From the NCBI GenBank assembly GCA_947492185.1, contig CANLMR010000001.1, forward strand, positions 372,001 through 436,000: 64,000 nucleotides of DNA. Direction: 5' to 3'. A program made the translations under genes and the position numbers. Under the pieces are notes generated by a model. The model did no database searches. It saw nothing but the letters and a program-made list of their open reading frames with translations, and was not told where the DNA came from. The stretch comes from an uncultured Tenacibaculum sp. GTDB lineage: Bacteria; Bacteroidota; Bacteroidia; Flavobacteriales; Flavobacteriaceae. Positions 19,901 through 27,074 of this stretch are shown here, piece by piece. The stretch's first letter is position 1, and each line of letters starts with the position of its first letter.

Positions 19901-21529
19901 AACAAGCGTTTATATAATGGTAATATTGCCCAAACCAGCTGGCAAACACAAAATGTAGATAATACAAGAAAAACCTACAACTATACCTATGATGCGTTAA
20001 ATAGAATTAAAGGAGCTTTAGGAGTACATAATAACTATCATGATTTAGATGATGTTAATTATGACAAAAATGGTAATATTTTAGATTTAGTTAGAAACGG
20101 ACACACCAATGCAAGTGCTACTAATTTTGGTGTAATGGATGAATTAGAATATACTTATGATAGTGGTAACAAATTATTAAGTGTTTTCGATCAAGAAGAG
20201 AACCCTTTTGGTTTTAAAAACGGAACAAACTCAGGTGACGATTATACTTATGACGCTAATGGGAACATGAAAAGAGATAGAAATAAGAATATTAATAACA
20301 TAGAGTATAATCATTTGAATTTACCTAAGTTTATTGAAATTAATTCTGCACCTGATGAAATAGAATATATTTATGATGCAAGTGGTATAAAGCTTAGAAA
20401 AATTGTTAATAAAGATGGTGCTCCTTCAGTTACTATAGATTACGCAGGTAACCACATTTACGAAAACGGAGACTTACAATCCTTTAACCACGCAGAAGGG
20501 TATGTTAATCCTGAACTTGTTTCAGGATCTCTAAAGTTTGACTACGTGTACCAATACAAAGACCATTTAGGAAACATCCGTTTATCATATACAGATAACA
20601 ACAATGATGGTGTTATTACAGCAAGTACAGAAATTATTGAAGAAAAGAATTACTATCCTTTTGGCTTGCGTCATAAGGGTTATAATGACGCAACTTTAAG
20701 TATAGGAAATTCTACTGCGCAGAAGTTTGGGTATAATGGCATAGAACTTGAAGAATCTTTAGGATTAAACCTACATGAAATGGATATGCGTCAATATGAT
20801 GCAACTATTGGAAGGTGGACAGGAATTGACCCAGTAACTCACTTTGAATTTTCTACATATAGTGCGTTTGATAATAATCCCATAATATTTGCTGACCCTT
20901 CTGGGGCAGATGCAATTGCTACCAATGTAGTTAATGAAGATACTGGAGAGGTATTTCATATAGATGATGGTTATGATTTTGAATTCAAAGTTAGTTCAAG
21001 TGATTTTGCTGAAATTAAAACCGGTGGAGCTATTCCTAAAAGATTAAAATGGTCTTGGACAAAAGAATTTTGGAGACAAGTTTGGAATGGTACAATAAAT
21101 TCTGATGGAAGTGTAGCTGGAGATGCTACCCAACTTTTAGTTACAGATGAAATAAAAGATGGTCTTGAAGCAATAGATCAAATATCAAATGGAAACTACA
21201 GAGCAGCAATATTAACACTATTTTTAAGAAAAGTTCAAAAGGCAAAAAAAGGAGCCAAATTAATAAAGAAACTTTTTAAGCACGGTAAAAAAGGTAAAAT
21301 GCCTACTCCTGACATAAATATTGAACAATTTGAAAAAAAGGGAGATAAGTTTATTCATAAAAAGACTGGCGCTATTTATAAAAAATCACATACAAGCCAC
21401 GGTAATGTTGGGAATACTGGGAAACAATGGAAGGCTTGGCCTAAAGGAACCAAAGATTTTGGAAAAACTTCTAAGACAACAGGAACAAGAGTTACTATTG
21501 ATGGAGGTGGTAATGTAATTGGAAATTAA
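16994..21529 (+). CDS. DUF6443/RHS-core polymorphic toxin-type protein
   Basis: A 1511-residue secreted protein: signal peptide (ILLVLPFVMYAQ, about residues 6-17), then a DUF6443 start with VQYFDGLGRLKQTVA at about residues 50-64. YD repeats fill the middle, interrupted by two non-YD, lectin- or SPRY-like inserts (about residues 80-270 and 780-930). The RHS core lies at about residues 1175-1305: YQYKDHLGNIRLSY, YYPFGLRHKGYN, then MRQYDATIGRWTGIDP and the junction FADPSGADA. After it comes a unique 200-residue tail ending in a small basic domain (roughly residues 1430-1511) with HKKTGAIYKKSHTSHG, GKQWKAWPKGTKDF and VTIDGGG. By analogy with RHS toxins the tail is the effector; it recalls the Ntox21-like nuclease group, but that assignment is a guess. 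Confidence 0.85.
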   Translation: MKKLIYILLVLPFVMYAQSTTENHVVTKVYKKGTTTPITGQNKDEVMTSVQYFDGLGRLKQTVAVHAGGNTISNNAIPIDWTANATATNFFNRNGGSDENKIVSGTTPFGGTDLLWECKPSGNYYSDGGWNTDYFEIDNTKTYRYSVWVKRTGSQDGTTYHGTGGVDNLNGTANSNPYFWAGDLPQLNTWYLLVGVVHPHTYRGSDTGVSGVYDTNGNKVSDGTEYRWRSDNTPTRLRNYLFYTNDTSVRQYFWSPLFQEIDGGEIPLDDVITENSTVIAQENIKDIVSHIQYDNLGRMSKEYLPVTNGSGNANIRTENMATATQDYYGRKYAKDFAGVTLLSEINAYSEKTFDNSPLNRVTEQAAPGTDWKLGNGHEIKFDYDVNVAKEVKVYEVTTSFANNTYSPTLQGGTTYYAEGALSKAVTKDENWKVGQTYANDHTTEEFKNKSGQVLLKRTYNQNQKHDTYYVYDDLGNLTYVLPPKMDATTSSLAIINSKLNDLGYQYVYDYRNRLVEKKIPGKGWEYIVYDKLDRPVLTQDANLKIQNKWLFTKYDQLGRSVYTGMYNGGTRDRVALQNIANTYTNNTHARLYELRTTANLYNGTSVYYSNKGFPSSSGLDIFTINYYDSYVDIPSGFTAPTSVYGQAITTNTKGLATVTKTRVLGTTSWITTVSYYDKKARPIYVYSKNSYLQTTDIVESKLDDFTGKVLETKTTHKKTGKADIITVDRFEYDHMDRLISQNQEINNQISERIVKNNYDDMGQLESKILGNGTKAGYKDVTSGLSVVDNKITKTGSTGWSHGLATQGTIAGGGYVEFIAQTVHHPTMVGLSKTNTNAHYNTIDYAVYMYWSNRILIFEKGSNKGEFGTFKKGDIFRVERIGDQILYKKNGETFYVSATKSSGALLGDISMYYPGSQIKDFKIVDNSKGLQKVDYNYNVRGWLTNINDDVVNDNDLFNFSIQYNDPSVELNKRLYNGNIAQTSWQTQNVDNTRKTYNYTYDALNRIKGALGVHNNYHDLDDVNYDKNGNILDLVRNGHTNASATNFGVMDELEYTYDSGNKLLSVFDQEENPFGFKNGTNSGDDYTYDANGNMKRDRNKNINNIEYNHLNLPKFIEINSAPDEIEYIYDASGIKLRKIVNKDGAPSVTIDYAGNHIYENGDLQSFNHAEGYVNPELVSGSLKFDYVYQYKDHLGNIRLSYTDNNNDGVITASTEIIEEKNYYPFGLRHKGYNDATLSIGNSTAQKFGYNGIELEESLGLNLHEMDMRQYDATIGRWTGIDPVTHFEFSTYSAFDNNPIIFADPSGADAIATNVVNEDTGEVFHIDDGYDFEFKVSSSDFAEIKTGGAIPKRLKWSWTKEFWRQVWNGTINSDGSVAGDATQLLVTDEIKDGLEAIDQISNGNYRAAILTLFLRKVQKAKKGAKLIKKLFKHGKKGKMPTPDINIEQFEKKGDKFIHKKTGAIYKKSHTSHGNVGNTGKQWKAWPKGTKDFGKTSKTTGTRVTIDGGGNVIGN

Positions 21530-21539
21530 ATTTTATAAA

Positions 21540-21929
21540 ATGTATTTTGAAGATATTTACAATAAAGTAGTTCCCTTATGGAAAAAAGAATTTTCTTTAG
21601 AAGGGATTGAAGAAACAGAAACTTATGTAGAAGATATAAGACAAGAATATAATCGAGTTGAAGATATTATTGATTTTACAGAGAAAGAAAAATATACAGA
21701 ATGGGAAAGTATGTTTGTCTTTTCTATGTACAAAACACTAACTCGTTTTGCTTTAATAAAATGGAAAGAGAAAAAAGAAAGTAAATTACATCTCAACGAA
21801 ATCCCGATTGCTGCATTTGAAAAAGTATTTAGAAATAGCTTTGAGCCCGAGGATGAATATGAAGGTAATGAAGAATACTTAAAGCAATATAAAGGTTTTA
21901 GGGGTAATAATGGGTATCTAGCTCGGTAA
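21540..21929 (+). CDS. candidate immunity protein for the RHS toxin tail
   Basis: A 129-residue acidic, soluble, mostly helical protein with no signal peptide. It starts 10 bases after the toxin gene stop, exactly where polymorphic toxin loci place their immunity gene. I prefer the ATG at 21540 over the in-frame TTG at 21521-21519 that would overlap the toxin. Features are EFSLEGIEETETYVEDIRQEY, a central hydrophobic helix MFVFSMYKTLTRFALIKW and an acidic segment EPEDEYEGNEEY near the C-terminus, a charge complement to the very basic toxin tail. I do not recognise the family. The function is inferred from position, size and charge only. Confidence 0.55.
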   Translation: MYFEDIYNKVVPLWKKEFSLEGIEETETYVEDIRQEYNRVEDIIDFTEKEKYTEWESMFVFSMYKTLTRFALIKWKEKKESKLHLNEIPIAAFEKVFRNSFEPEDEYEGNEEYLKQYKGFRGNNGYLAR

Positions 21930-21950
21930 TGGTTCAAATTAGCCCCGCTC

Positions 21951-21971
21951 CCGCCAGTTTGTAACTGGTGG
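21951..21971 (+). repeat. REP-like palindrome, copy 1
   Basis: Arms CCGCCAGTT and AACTGGTGG around TGT, with a one-base asymmetry in the arms. The same palindrome recurs at 22084, 22278 and 22950 around the RAYT transposase gene. Copy 1 and copy 3 share extra flank (GCTC before; ATGAGTAAGCAA after). The stretch 21930-22369 has no gene and is filled with these repeats. Confidence 0.8.
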
Positions 21972-22083
21972 CGAGTATGAGTAAGCAAAACACGTTATAT
22001 CAAAACCACAACAAAAAGGTTTTATAGAGTAAATAATAATTCAAGAAGATGTACTTATGTGCATCTTTTTGTTTTTACTATTA

Positions 22084-22105
22084 CCACCAGTTGTAAACTG
22101 GCGGG
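22084..22105 (-). repeat. REP-like palindrome, copy 2 (inverted)
   Basis: CCACCAGTT, loop, AACTGGCGGG: the reverse complement of copy 1 apart from loop bases, 112 bases downstream. Copies 1 and 2 therefore form an inverted pair of the kind seen in bipartite REP elements. It is followed after 11 bases by the 104-base direct repeat. Confidence 0.8.
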
Positions 22106-22116
22106 AACGTAATTTG

Positions 22117-22220
22117 ATACTCAATCTAAACGTCATTACAAGTGAGGCACGAAAGAAGTAATCTGTTAATTGTATTCTGAATTTAGTTTAGAATACAAAA
22201 GATTATTTCATTTCACTTTG
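22117..22220 (+). repeat. 104-base direct repeat, left copy
   Basis: Runs from ATACTCAATC to CACTTTG and matches 23003-23106 in order and length with scattered substitutions. It contains CGTCATTAC and GAAGTAATCT, which relate it to the flavobacterial CGTCATTGCGA-type repeats that also form the 184-base units at 23938. The copies lie on either side of the transposase gene, each just after an inverted REP palindrome. Confidence 0.7.
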
Positions 22221-22277
22221 GTTTTCCAGATCCCGATATTTAAGGACGATATGTAATGACTATACATTCCCTAGCTC

Positions 22278-22298
22278 CCGCCAGTTTGTAACTGGTGG
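22278..22298 (+). repeat. REP-like palindrome, copy 3
   Basis: Identical to copy 1 in arms and loop, followed by a shared ATGAGTAAGCAA-type tail, and located 71 bases before the transposase ATG. Confidence 0.8.
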
Positions 22299-22369
22299 CA
22301 ATGAGTAAGCAACTAAGATTTTTAAATACAACCACGTTATTTGTTTAGATAGCGTGGTTTAGTATTGCT

Positions 22370-22933
22370 ATGAGTAGAAACTATAAATTCCACAATAAAA
22401 AAGGCTTATACTTTGTAAGCTTTGCAACAGTATATTGGATAGATGTATTTACACGTCAACGTTACTTTGATATATTAATTAATAGTATAGAATATTGTAA
22501 AAAAGAAAAAGGATTACAATTGTTTGCATACTGTATTATGCCTAATCATGTTCATTTTATTTTTCGTTCTTCTGAAGAAAAGCCATCAGAATTGTTACGA
22601 GATTTTAAAAAACATACCTCAAAAAAAGTAATACAAAGTATAATAGATAATCCACAAGAAAGTAGAAAAGAATGGTTGTTATGGATGTTTAAAAGAGCTG
22701 GGAGTAAACAATCAAATATTGACAAGCACCAATTTTGGCAGCACCATAATAAACCCATTGAGCTATGGAGTAATAATGTTATTAAACAAAAAATAGATTA
22801 TATACATTCAAATCCTGTTGTAAGTGGTTTTGTTACCAATCCAATAGATTGGAAATATTCAAGCGCTAGAAATTTTAACGGAGATCATACAATACTACGA
22901 ACAAATGATTTAGGTTTTATGGTTTCAATGTAA
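22370..22933 (+). CDS. REP-associated tyrosine transposase (RAYT, Y1/HUH family)
   Basis: A 187-residue IS200/IS605-like Y1 transposase. It has the N-terminal FHNKKGLYFVSFATV strand, the HUH motif inside YCIMPNHVHFIF (about residues 55-66) and the nucleophile tyrosine in QKIDYIHSNPV (about residue 143), followed by WKYSSARNF, a segment typical of RAYTs. By family knowledge it nicks single-stranded DNA at REP hairpins. Four such palindromes lie within 600 bases, two upstream in direct and one in inverted orientation plus one inverted downstream. RAYTs are usually single-copy domesticated genes rather than full insertion sequences. All catalytic motifs are intact. Confidence 0.9.
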   Translation: MSRNYKFHNKKGLYFVSFATVYWIDVFTRQRYFDILINSIEYCKKEKGLQLFAYCIMPNHVHFIFRSSEEKPSELLRDFKKHTSKKVIQSIIDNPQESRKEWLLWMFKRAGSKQSNIDKHQFWQHHNKPIELWSNNVIKQKIDYIHSNPVVSGFVTNPIDWKYSSARNFNGDHTILRTNDLGFMVSM

Positions 22934-22949
22934 ATATGGTTTATTATTA

Positions 22950-22970
22950 CCACCAGTTGCAAACTGGCGG
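22950..22970 (-). repeat. REP-like palindrome, copy 4 (inverted)
   Basis: CCACCAGTT, GC loop, AACTGGCGG; same orientation as copy 2, beginning 17 bases after the transposase stop. It is preceded by TTATTA and followed 32 bases on by the right 104-base repeat. Confidence 0.8.
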
Positions 22971-23002
22971 TAGCATAAGGTATATCTTTTTATTTTATAT
23001 CA

Positions 23003-23106
23003 ATACTCAATCAAAACGTCATAACGAGTGAGGTAGGAAAGAAGTAATCTGTTAGTTTTATTCTGAATTTAGTTCAGGATACAAAAGGTTACTTTATTTT
23101 ACTTTG
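23003..23106 (+). repeat. 104-base direct repeat, right copy
   Basis: Right-hand partner of 22117-22220, equal in length and in the same orientation, with arms CGTCATAACG and GAAGTAATCT. REP copy plus 104-base unit is thus duplicated on both sides of the transposase gene. Confidence 0.7.
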
Positions 23107-23382
23107 TTTCATTAGTAAAAACGGATACATTTTAGAAATGATTTCAGCGTAATTTTTTAATTAGTAGTTATCCTAAAAACAATTCCAAAACACATAGTAA
23201 CATTTTAGTTTTTTAATGAACTGTTTTAACATAAAACAGTTTTTAACGATGCTTTTTGTTAAAGTATCGTTATAGTTCTATTAAAATTTAAAGAGGAAAG
23301 ATATTAATTATTAATGTTGTTTAGCTATTTGAAAAACTAACAATAAAAAGAGTACAACTAACCAAATATTCATGAAAAAGAA
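23107..23382 (+). other. gene-free stretch with two adjacent hairpins
   Basis: No gene seen. AACTGTTTT/AAAACAGTT form a hairpin at 23219-23244 followed by T, and AACGAT(G)CTTT/AAAG(T)ATCGTT form another at 23245-23271. They could terminate transcription from the transposase side. The remainder is A/T-rich leader for the gene at 23383. Confidence 0.45.
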
Positions 23383-23925
23383 ATGAATCTATACCTTAAA
23401 ACTCCTCACCTATTTAGTACTTTAAAAAATATACTTTTTTTTGTGTTTTCTAGCACTATTTTCAACTCACAACTTATAGCTCAATCTAGCCAAGAATATA
23501 ACAAAGCTCAAAAAGTAGTGAATAGCGTATTTCAAAACGATTTACCAAAGTCGTACTTGTTATTTTCTATAGAAAGTTCGGAATATGTTATTGTTGAAAA
23601 AGAAGGCATATCATTTAAAGAACACTTCGTCGAGTTAGATAAAAACAATACTATTACAAACGTTCACAATAAGGTAATACACGCAAATACAATTTTAAAT
23701 AGAGCTTTTAATAAAGACTTGTATTATAAAGATTATATTGATGTACAATCTCCATATTTTACTGCTCGAAATACATTTTCAGGAGGAAAACCTATATATT
23801 TTTATTACAAAGATGAAGACGGAATTATGTACGGAGAAGCAAAATTAACGACCATTATATACCCTAATCCTATCGACCTTTCTGTATTCGGATATTTATT
23901 AAATGAGCTTCAAGCGAATATTTAA
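23383..23925 (+). CDS. secreted protein of unknown function
   Basis: A 180-residue protein not recognised as any family. The N-terminus has a hydrophobic segment (about residues 14-33, NILFFVFSSTIFNSQLIAQS) ending in a plausible signal peptidase site, so export is likely. The rest is mixed alpha/beta with YLLFSIESSEYVIVEKEG, YFTARNTFSGGKPIYFYYKDEDG and YGEAKLTTIIYPNP. It lies alone between the transposase island and the 184-base tandem repeats, so it may be an orphan acquired or left behind in a recombining region. There is no evidence linking it to the RHS toxin. Confidence 0.6.
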   Translation: MNLYLKTPHLFSTLKNILFFVFSSTIFNSQLIAQSSQEYNKAQKVVNSVFQNDLPKSYLLFSIESSEYVIVEKEGISFKEHFVELDKNNTITNVHNKVIHANTILNRAFNKDLYYKDYIDVQSPYFTARNTFSGGKPIYFYYKDEDGIMYGEAKLTTIIYPNPIDLSVFGYLLNELQANI

Positions 23926-23937
23926 TTATAAGATTGT

Positions 23938-24489
23938 ATTGTCATTCCCGAGTTATGTATTGTCCCGTCCCTAAATGTCGGGATCGGGAGTTTCAGTGAA
24001 ACGTCATTGCGAACGTAATAAAATGTAGTGAAGCAATCTTTATATTCGGAATTAAATTTAAAACTATTCAACAAAAAGATTACTTCGTCTTTACCTCCTC
24101 GTAATGACGCAAACATTTAAAATTGCCATTCTCAAGTTATGTATTGTCCCGTCCCGAAATGTCGGGATTGGGAGTTTCAATGAAACGTCATTGCGAACGT
24201 AATAAAATGGAGTGAAGCAATCTTTATATTCGGAATTAAATTTAAAACTATTCAACAAAAAGGTTACTTCGTCGTTACCTCCTCGTAATGACGCAAACAT
24301 TTAAAATTGCCATTCTCAAGTTATGTATTGTCCCGTCCCGAAATGTCGGGATCGGGAGTTTCAATGAAACGTCATTGCGAACGTAATAAAATGTAGTGAA
24401 GTAATCTTTATATTCGGAATTAAATTTAAAACTATTCAACAAATAGATTACTTCGTCGTTACCTCCTCGTAATGACACAAATATTTAAA
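23938..24489 (+). repeat. three tandem 184-base repeats with internal inverted arms
   Basis: Units 23938-24121, 24122-24305 and 24306-24489 are each exactly 184 bases and differ at only a few positions. Each unit contains an early palindrome near GTCCCGTCCC...GTCGGGA, and then a long inverted repeat. The left arm begins CGTCATTGCGAACG and ends GAAGCAATCT; the right arm begins AGATTACTTCGTCG and ends CGTAATGACG. These arms belong to the CGTCATTGCGA...CAATCT repeat class that I associate with flavobacterial intergenic regions. Short reverse-strand open frames through the units only reflect the repeat length. No gene is present between 23926 and 24600. Confidence 0.9.
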
Positions 24490-24495
24490 ATTGTT

Positions 24496-24515
24496 ATTCC
24501 CGAGAAGCCGGGAAT
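24496..24515 (+). repeat. hairpin ATTCCCG/CGGGAAT after the tandem array
   Basis: Perfect 7-base arms around AGAAGC, immediately after the last 184-base unit. It resembles other flavobacterial dispersed hairpins and has no T-tract, so it is not an obvious terminator. The 85 bases after it up to 24600 hold nothing I can identify. Confidence 0.6.
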
Positions 24516-24600
24516 CTGTTGAATAAGTATACGATTCTGCATCAATTACAAAAAGGCAAAACGTTTTTTAGAGAAAAAAACTAATCGTACTTTTACTACT

Positions 24601-25989
24601 GTGAAGTATGCAATTGTAGATATAGAAACCGACGGAGGAGTAAAAATTACAGAAATCAGCATTTTTGTTTTTGATGGAGAACAAATAATTGATGAGTTCA
24701 CAACGCTTATAAACCCAGGAACTTTTATTCCATCTTACATTACTCGATTAACAGGAATTACCAATTTTATGGTAAAAGATGCACCTAGGTTTGAAGAGGT
24801 AGCAAAGCAGATTTACCAAACAACACAAGATTGTATTTTCGTAGCTCACAATGTAAACTTTGATTACGGAATTATCGGAAAGGAATTCAAATCGTTAGGA
24901 TTAACATACAGAAGAAAAAAGCTATGTACAGTTCGTTTATCAAGAAAATTATTACCCGGAAAAAGATCATATAGTTTAGGTAAATTATGTATTTCTGAAG
25001 GAATTGAAATTAAAGAAAGACACAGAGCTAGAGGTGATGCTGAAGCAACAGTTATTTTATTTAAAAAATTACTAGCAAAAGACAAGATTAATGATTTTGA
25101 AGTCATTAATTCGTTTTTAAATCCAAAATCAAGGGAAGCAACATTACCTCCATTATTACCAAAAGAAGTTTTTGACAGTTTATCTGAAAAACATGGAGTT
25201 TATTATTTCTGGAACAAAGAAAAAGAAGTGATTTATGTTGGTAAAGCAAATAATATAAAACAACGTGTTGTAAGTCATTTTCACGATAAGAAAAAACGAG
25301 AAATAGAAATGTGTTTGGCTACAGCAAACATTACATTTACCGAAACAGGAAATGAATTGTTAGCCTTACTAGAAGAATCAGCCGAAATTAAACGCTTATT
25401 TCCTAGATTTAATAGAGCTCAGAGAAGAACGGCAACCAATTATGGTTTGTTTAGTTATAAAGACAGAAAAGGAGTAATGCATTTGGCGTGGAATAATGTA
25501 AAAATGATTAGCCAACCAATAATGAAATTTTATTCTGTTGCTCAAGCCAGAAGTTTTGTAGAATATTTATGCAAAGAGTTTGAATTATGCCCGAAATACT
25601 GTCATTTACAAACCAATGTTAGTAGTTGTTTTCATTATCAAATCAAGCAATGTAAAGGAGTTTGTAGAGATGAAGAAGCAATAGAAGAGTACAATAAAAG
25701 AGTAGTAGAAGCTATTACTTCTATTACATTTGAAACCGATAATTTTATAATTAAAGAGCAAGGAAAAACAGAAAACGAGTTTAGTTATGCTTTGGTGTTA
25801 AATGGAGCTTATGAAGGTTATGGATATATGAATAAAAGTGATGAATCTAACAACTCAGAAGTGTATAAACAATATTTAAAACCTCAAAAAGACAATCAAG
25901 ATATTCGTCGAATTTTAAATTCGCACTTAAAAAAGAACCCTGAGTCAATTCAGTATATAGAGCATAAAGAATTAGGTAGCCTTTTCTAA
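24601..25989 (+). CDS. DnaQ-type exonuclease fused to GIY-YIG/UvrC-like nuclease domain
   Basis: A 462-residue DNA-repair-type protein. The N-terminal DEDDh exonuclease domain (residues 1-165) has AIVDIETDG, FVAHNVNFDYGIIGKEF and the HRARGDAEAT motif. The second half is a GIY-YIG domain, KHGVYYFWNKEKEVIYVGKA (about residue 200 on), followed by a UvrC-like region with four cysteines (CPKYCHLQTNVSSCFHYQIK and CKGVC). This matches the Cho/DnaQ-UvrC fusions common in Bacteroidota. The start is a GTG at 24601, just before the first conserved strand. It converges on the histidine kinase gene with an 18-base overlap of 3' ends. Confidence 0.88.
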   Translation: MKYAIVDIETDGGVKITEISIFVFDGEQIIDEFTTLINPGTFIPSYITRLTGITNFMVKDAPRFEEVAKQIYQTTQDCIFVAHNVNFDYGIIGKEFKSLGLTYRRKKLCTVRLSRKLLPGKRSYSLGKLCISEGIEIKERHRARGDAEATVILFKKLLAKDKINDFEVINSFLNPKSREATLPPLLPKEVFDSLSEKHGVYYFWNKEKEVIYVGKANNIKQRVVSHFHDKKKREIEMCLATANITFTETGNELLALLEESAEIKRLFPRFNRAQRRTATNYGLFSYKDRKGVMHLAWNNVKMISQPIMKFYSVAQARSFVEYLCKEFELCPKYCHLQTNVSSCFHYQIKQCKGVCRDEEAIEEYNKRVVEAITSITFETDNFIIKEQGKTENEFSYALVLNGAYEGYGYMNKSDESNNSEVYKQYLKPQKDNQDIRRILNSHLKKNPESIQYIEHKELGSLF

Positions 25990-27015
25990 AGTGAACGAAA
26001 ACTCAGAACCTTTACCAAAGGTACTTTTTAGTAAGATGGTTTCGTTGTGCGCCTCAATAATATGTTTTACAATAGATAATCCTAAGCCAGAACCACCTTG
26101 TTCTCTAGATCTACTCTGATCTACTCTATAAAAACGTTCAAACAATCTAGGAATATGTTCTTGTTTAATCCCTTCACCATCATCAATTATCTTAATTGCA
26201 AATTTGTTTTCGTTGTATAATTCTACAGAAGCAGTAGTAACACCACCAGCCTTACCATACTTAATAGAATTTACTACTAAATTAATCAACACTTGTTCTA
26301 TACGTTCAATATCACCTTTTACAAAAACAGGAAACTCATATAGCTTATCAAAAATTAATTTAATATTCTTCTTTTTGGCTTTCATTTCAAACAAGTCAAA
26401 AACATTTTGAATCAGTTCCAAAATATTAAAAGGCTCTATTTTCATTTTCATCCCATCGGTTTCTAATTTGGCAATCATATCCAAATCTTTTACAATAGAA
26501 GTCAAACGTTCTACTCCTTTATTTGCTCGTTCTAAATATTTATCACGAATTACTTTATCATCAGCAGCTCCTTCAATTAATGTTAAAATATAACCTTGAA
26601 CTGTAAACAAAGGAGTTTTTAATTCATGAGCAACATTTCCTAAAAAATCTCTACGAAACGAATCTCTTTCGGTTAGGTTTGCAATTTCCTCTTTTTTATC
26701 TTCTACATAATCTTGTACTGTTTTAGTAAAAGATTCAATATCTGTAGTTACTTTATCGCGCTTTAAATCTTCAACATCTAAAATAGAAATATCTTCATAC
26801 AGTTTCTTAACACGCTGATAAATAAAGTGTTCTGCTCTGTATTGGATAACAAAAAAAGAAAACACAAAAAGGATAACTCCAAAAATAATAATAGAAACTA
26901 ATCCTAACGATTTAAAAAAAGACAAGTATGAAAAAACAGCAATAATAACAGATAGTATAGTTAAATATAAAGCTGATAAAAACGCGTAATTGTATGTTTT
27001 TTTTAGTTTTTTCAT
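25972..27015 (-). CDS. sensor histidine kinase, PhoR-like
   Basis: A membrane-bound kinase of about 347 residues. Two closely spaced hydrophobic segments near the N-terminus (about residues 10-30 and 32-52) leave almost no periplasmic domain, so it may sense the membrane or a partner. HisKA has FLGNVAHELKTPLFTVQGY. HATPase_c has LINLVVNSIKYGKAGG, IIDDGEGIKQEHIPRLFERF and SGLGLSIVKHI. I chose the ATG at 27015 (MKKLKKTYN); an ATG at 27048 would add 11 residues that cover a hairpin. It follows the PhoB-like regulator gene, as in many Bacteroidota phosphate-type systems. Confidence 0.9.
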   Translation of the reverse strand: MKKLKKTYNYAFLSALYLTILSVIIAVFSYLSFFKSLGLVSIIIFGVILFVFSFFVIQYRAEHFIYQRVKKLYEDISILDVEDLKRDKVTTDIESFTKTVQDYVEDKKEEIANLTERDSFRRDFLGNVAHELKTPLFTVQGYILTLIEGAADDKVIRDKYLERANKGVERLTSIVKDLDMIAKLETDGMKMKIEPFNILELIQNVFDLFEMKAKKKNIKLIFDKLYEFPVFVKGDIERIEQVLINLVVNSIKYGKAGGVTTASVELYNENKFAIKIIDDGEGIKQEHIPRLFERFYRVDQSRSREQGGSGLGLSIVKHIIEAHNETILLKSTFGKGSEFSFTLEKAT

Positions 27016-27027
27016 AAAAAGAAAGAA

Positions 27028-27043
27028 TGCCCTTTGAGGGGCA
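27028..27043 (-). promoter_or_regulatory. hairpin between response regulator and kinase genes
   Basis: On the reverse strand TGCCC and GGGCA pair around CTCAAA, and the 3' side is followed by TTCTTTCTTTTT just before the kinase ATG at 27015. The form is like a weak intrinsic terminator or attenuator between two genes that are normally co-transcribed. Confidence 0.45.
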
Positions 27044-27074
27044 AACATTAATATATTATCGTGTTATTTTAGAA

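Noticed and set aside
21930..22369. tRNA or other structured RNA before the transposase gene
   Set aside because: The only strong structures are the REP palindromes; no cloverleaf or T-loop pattern was found.
23922..24478. Three successive reverse-strand open frames of 64-69 codons with almost the same protein sequence
   Set aside because: They are translations of the 184-base tandem repeats, which contain the same frame because of their length; there is no start signal, family or neighbour to support coding.
23938..24489. Possible CRISPR array
   Set aside because: The whole 184-base unit repeats with no variable spacers, and no cas genes are present.
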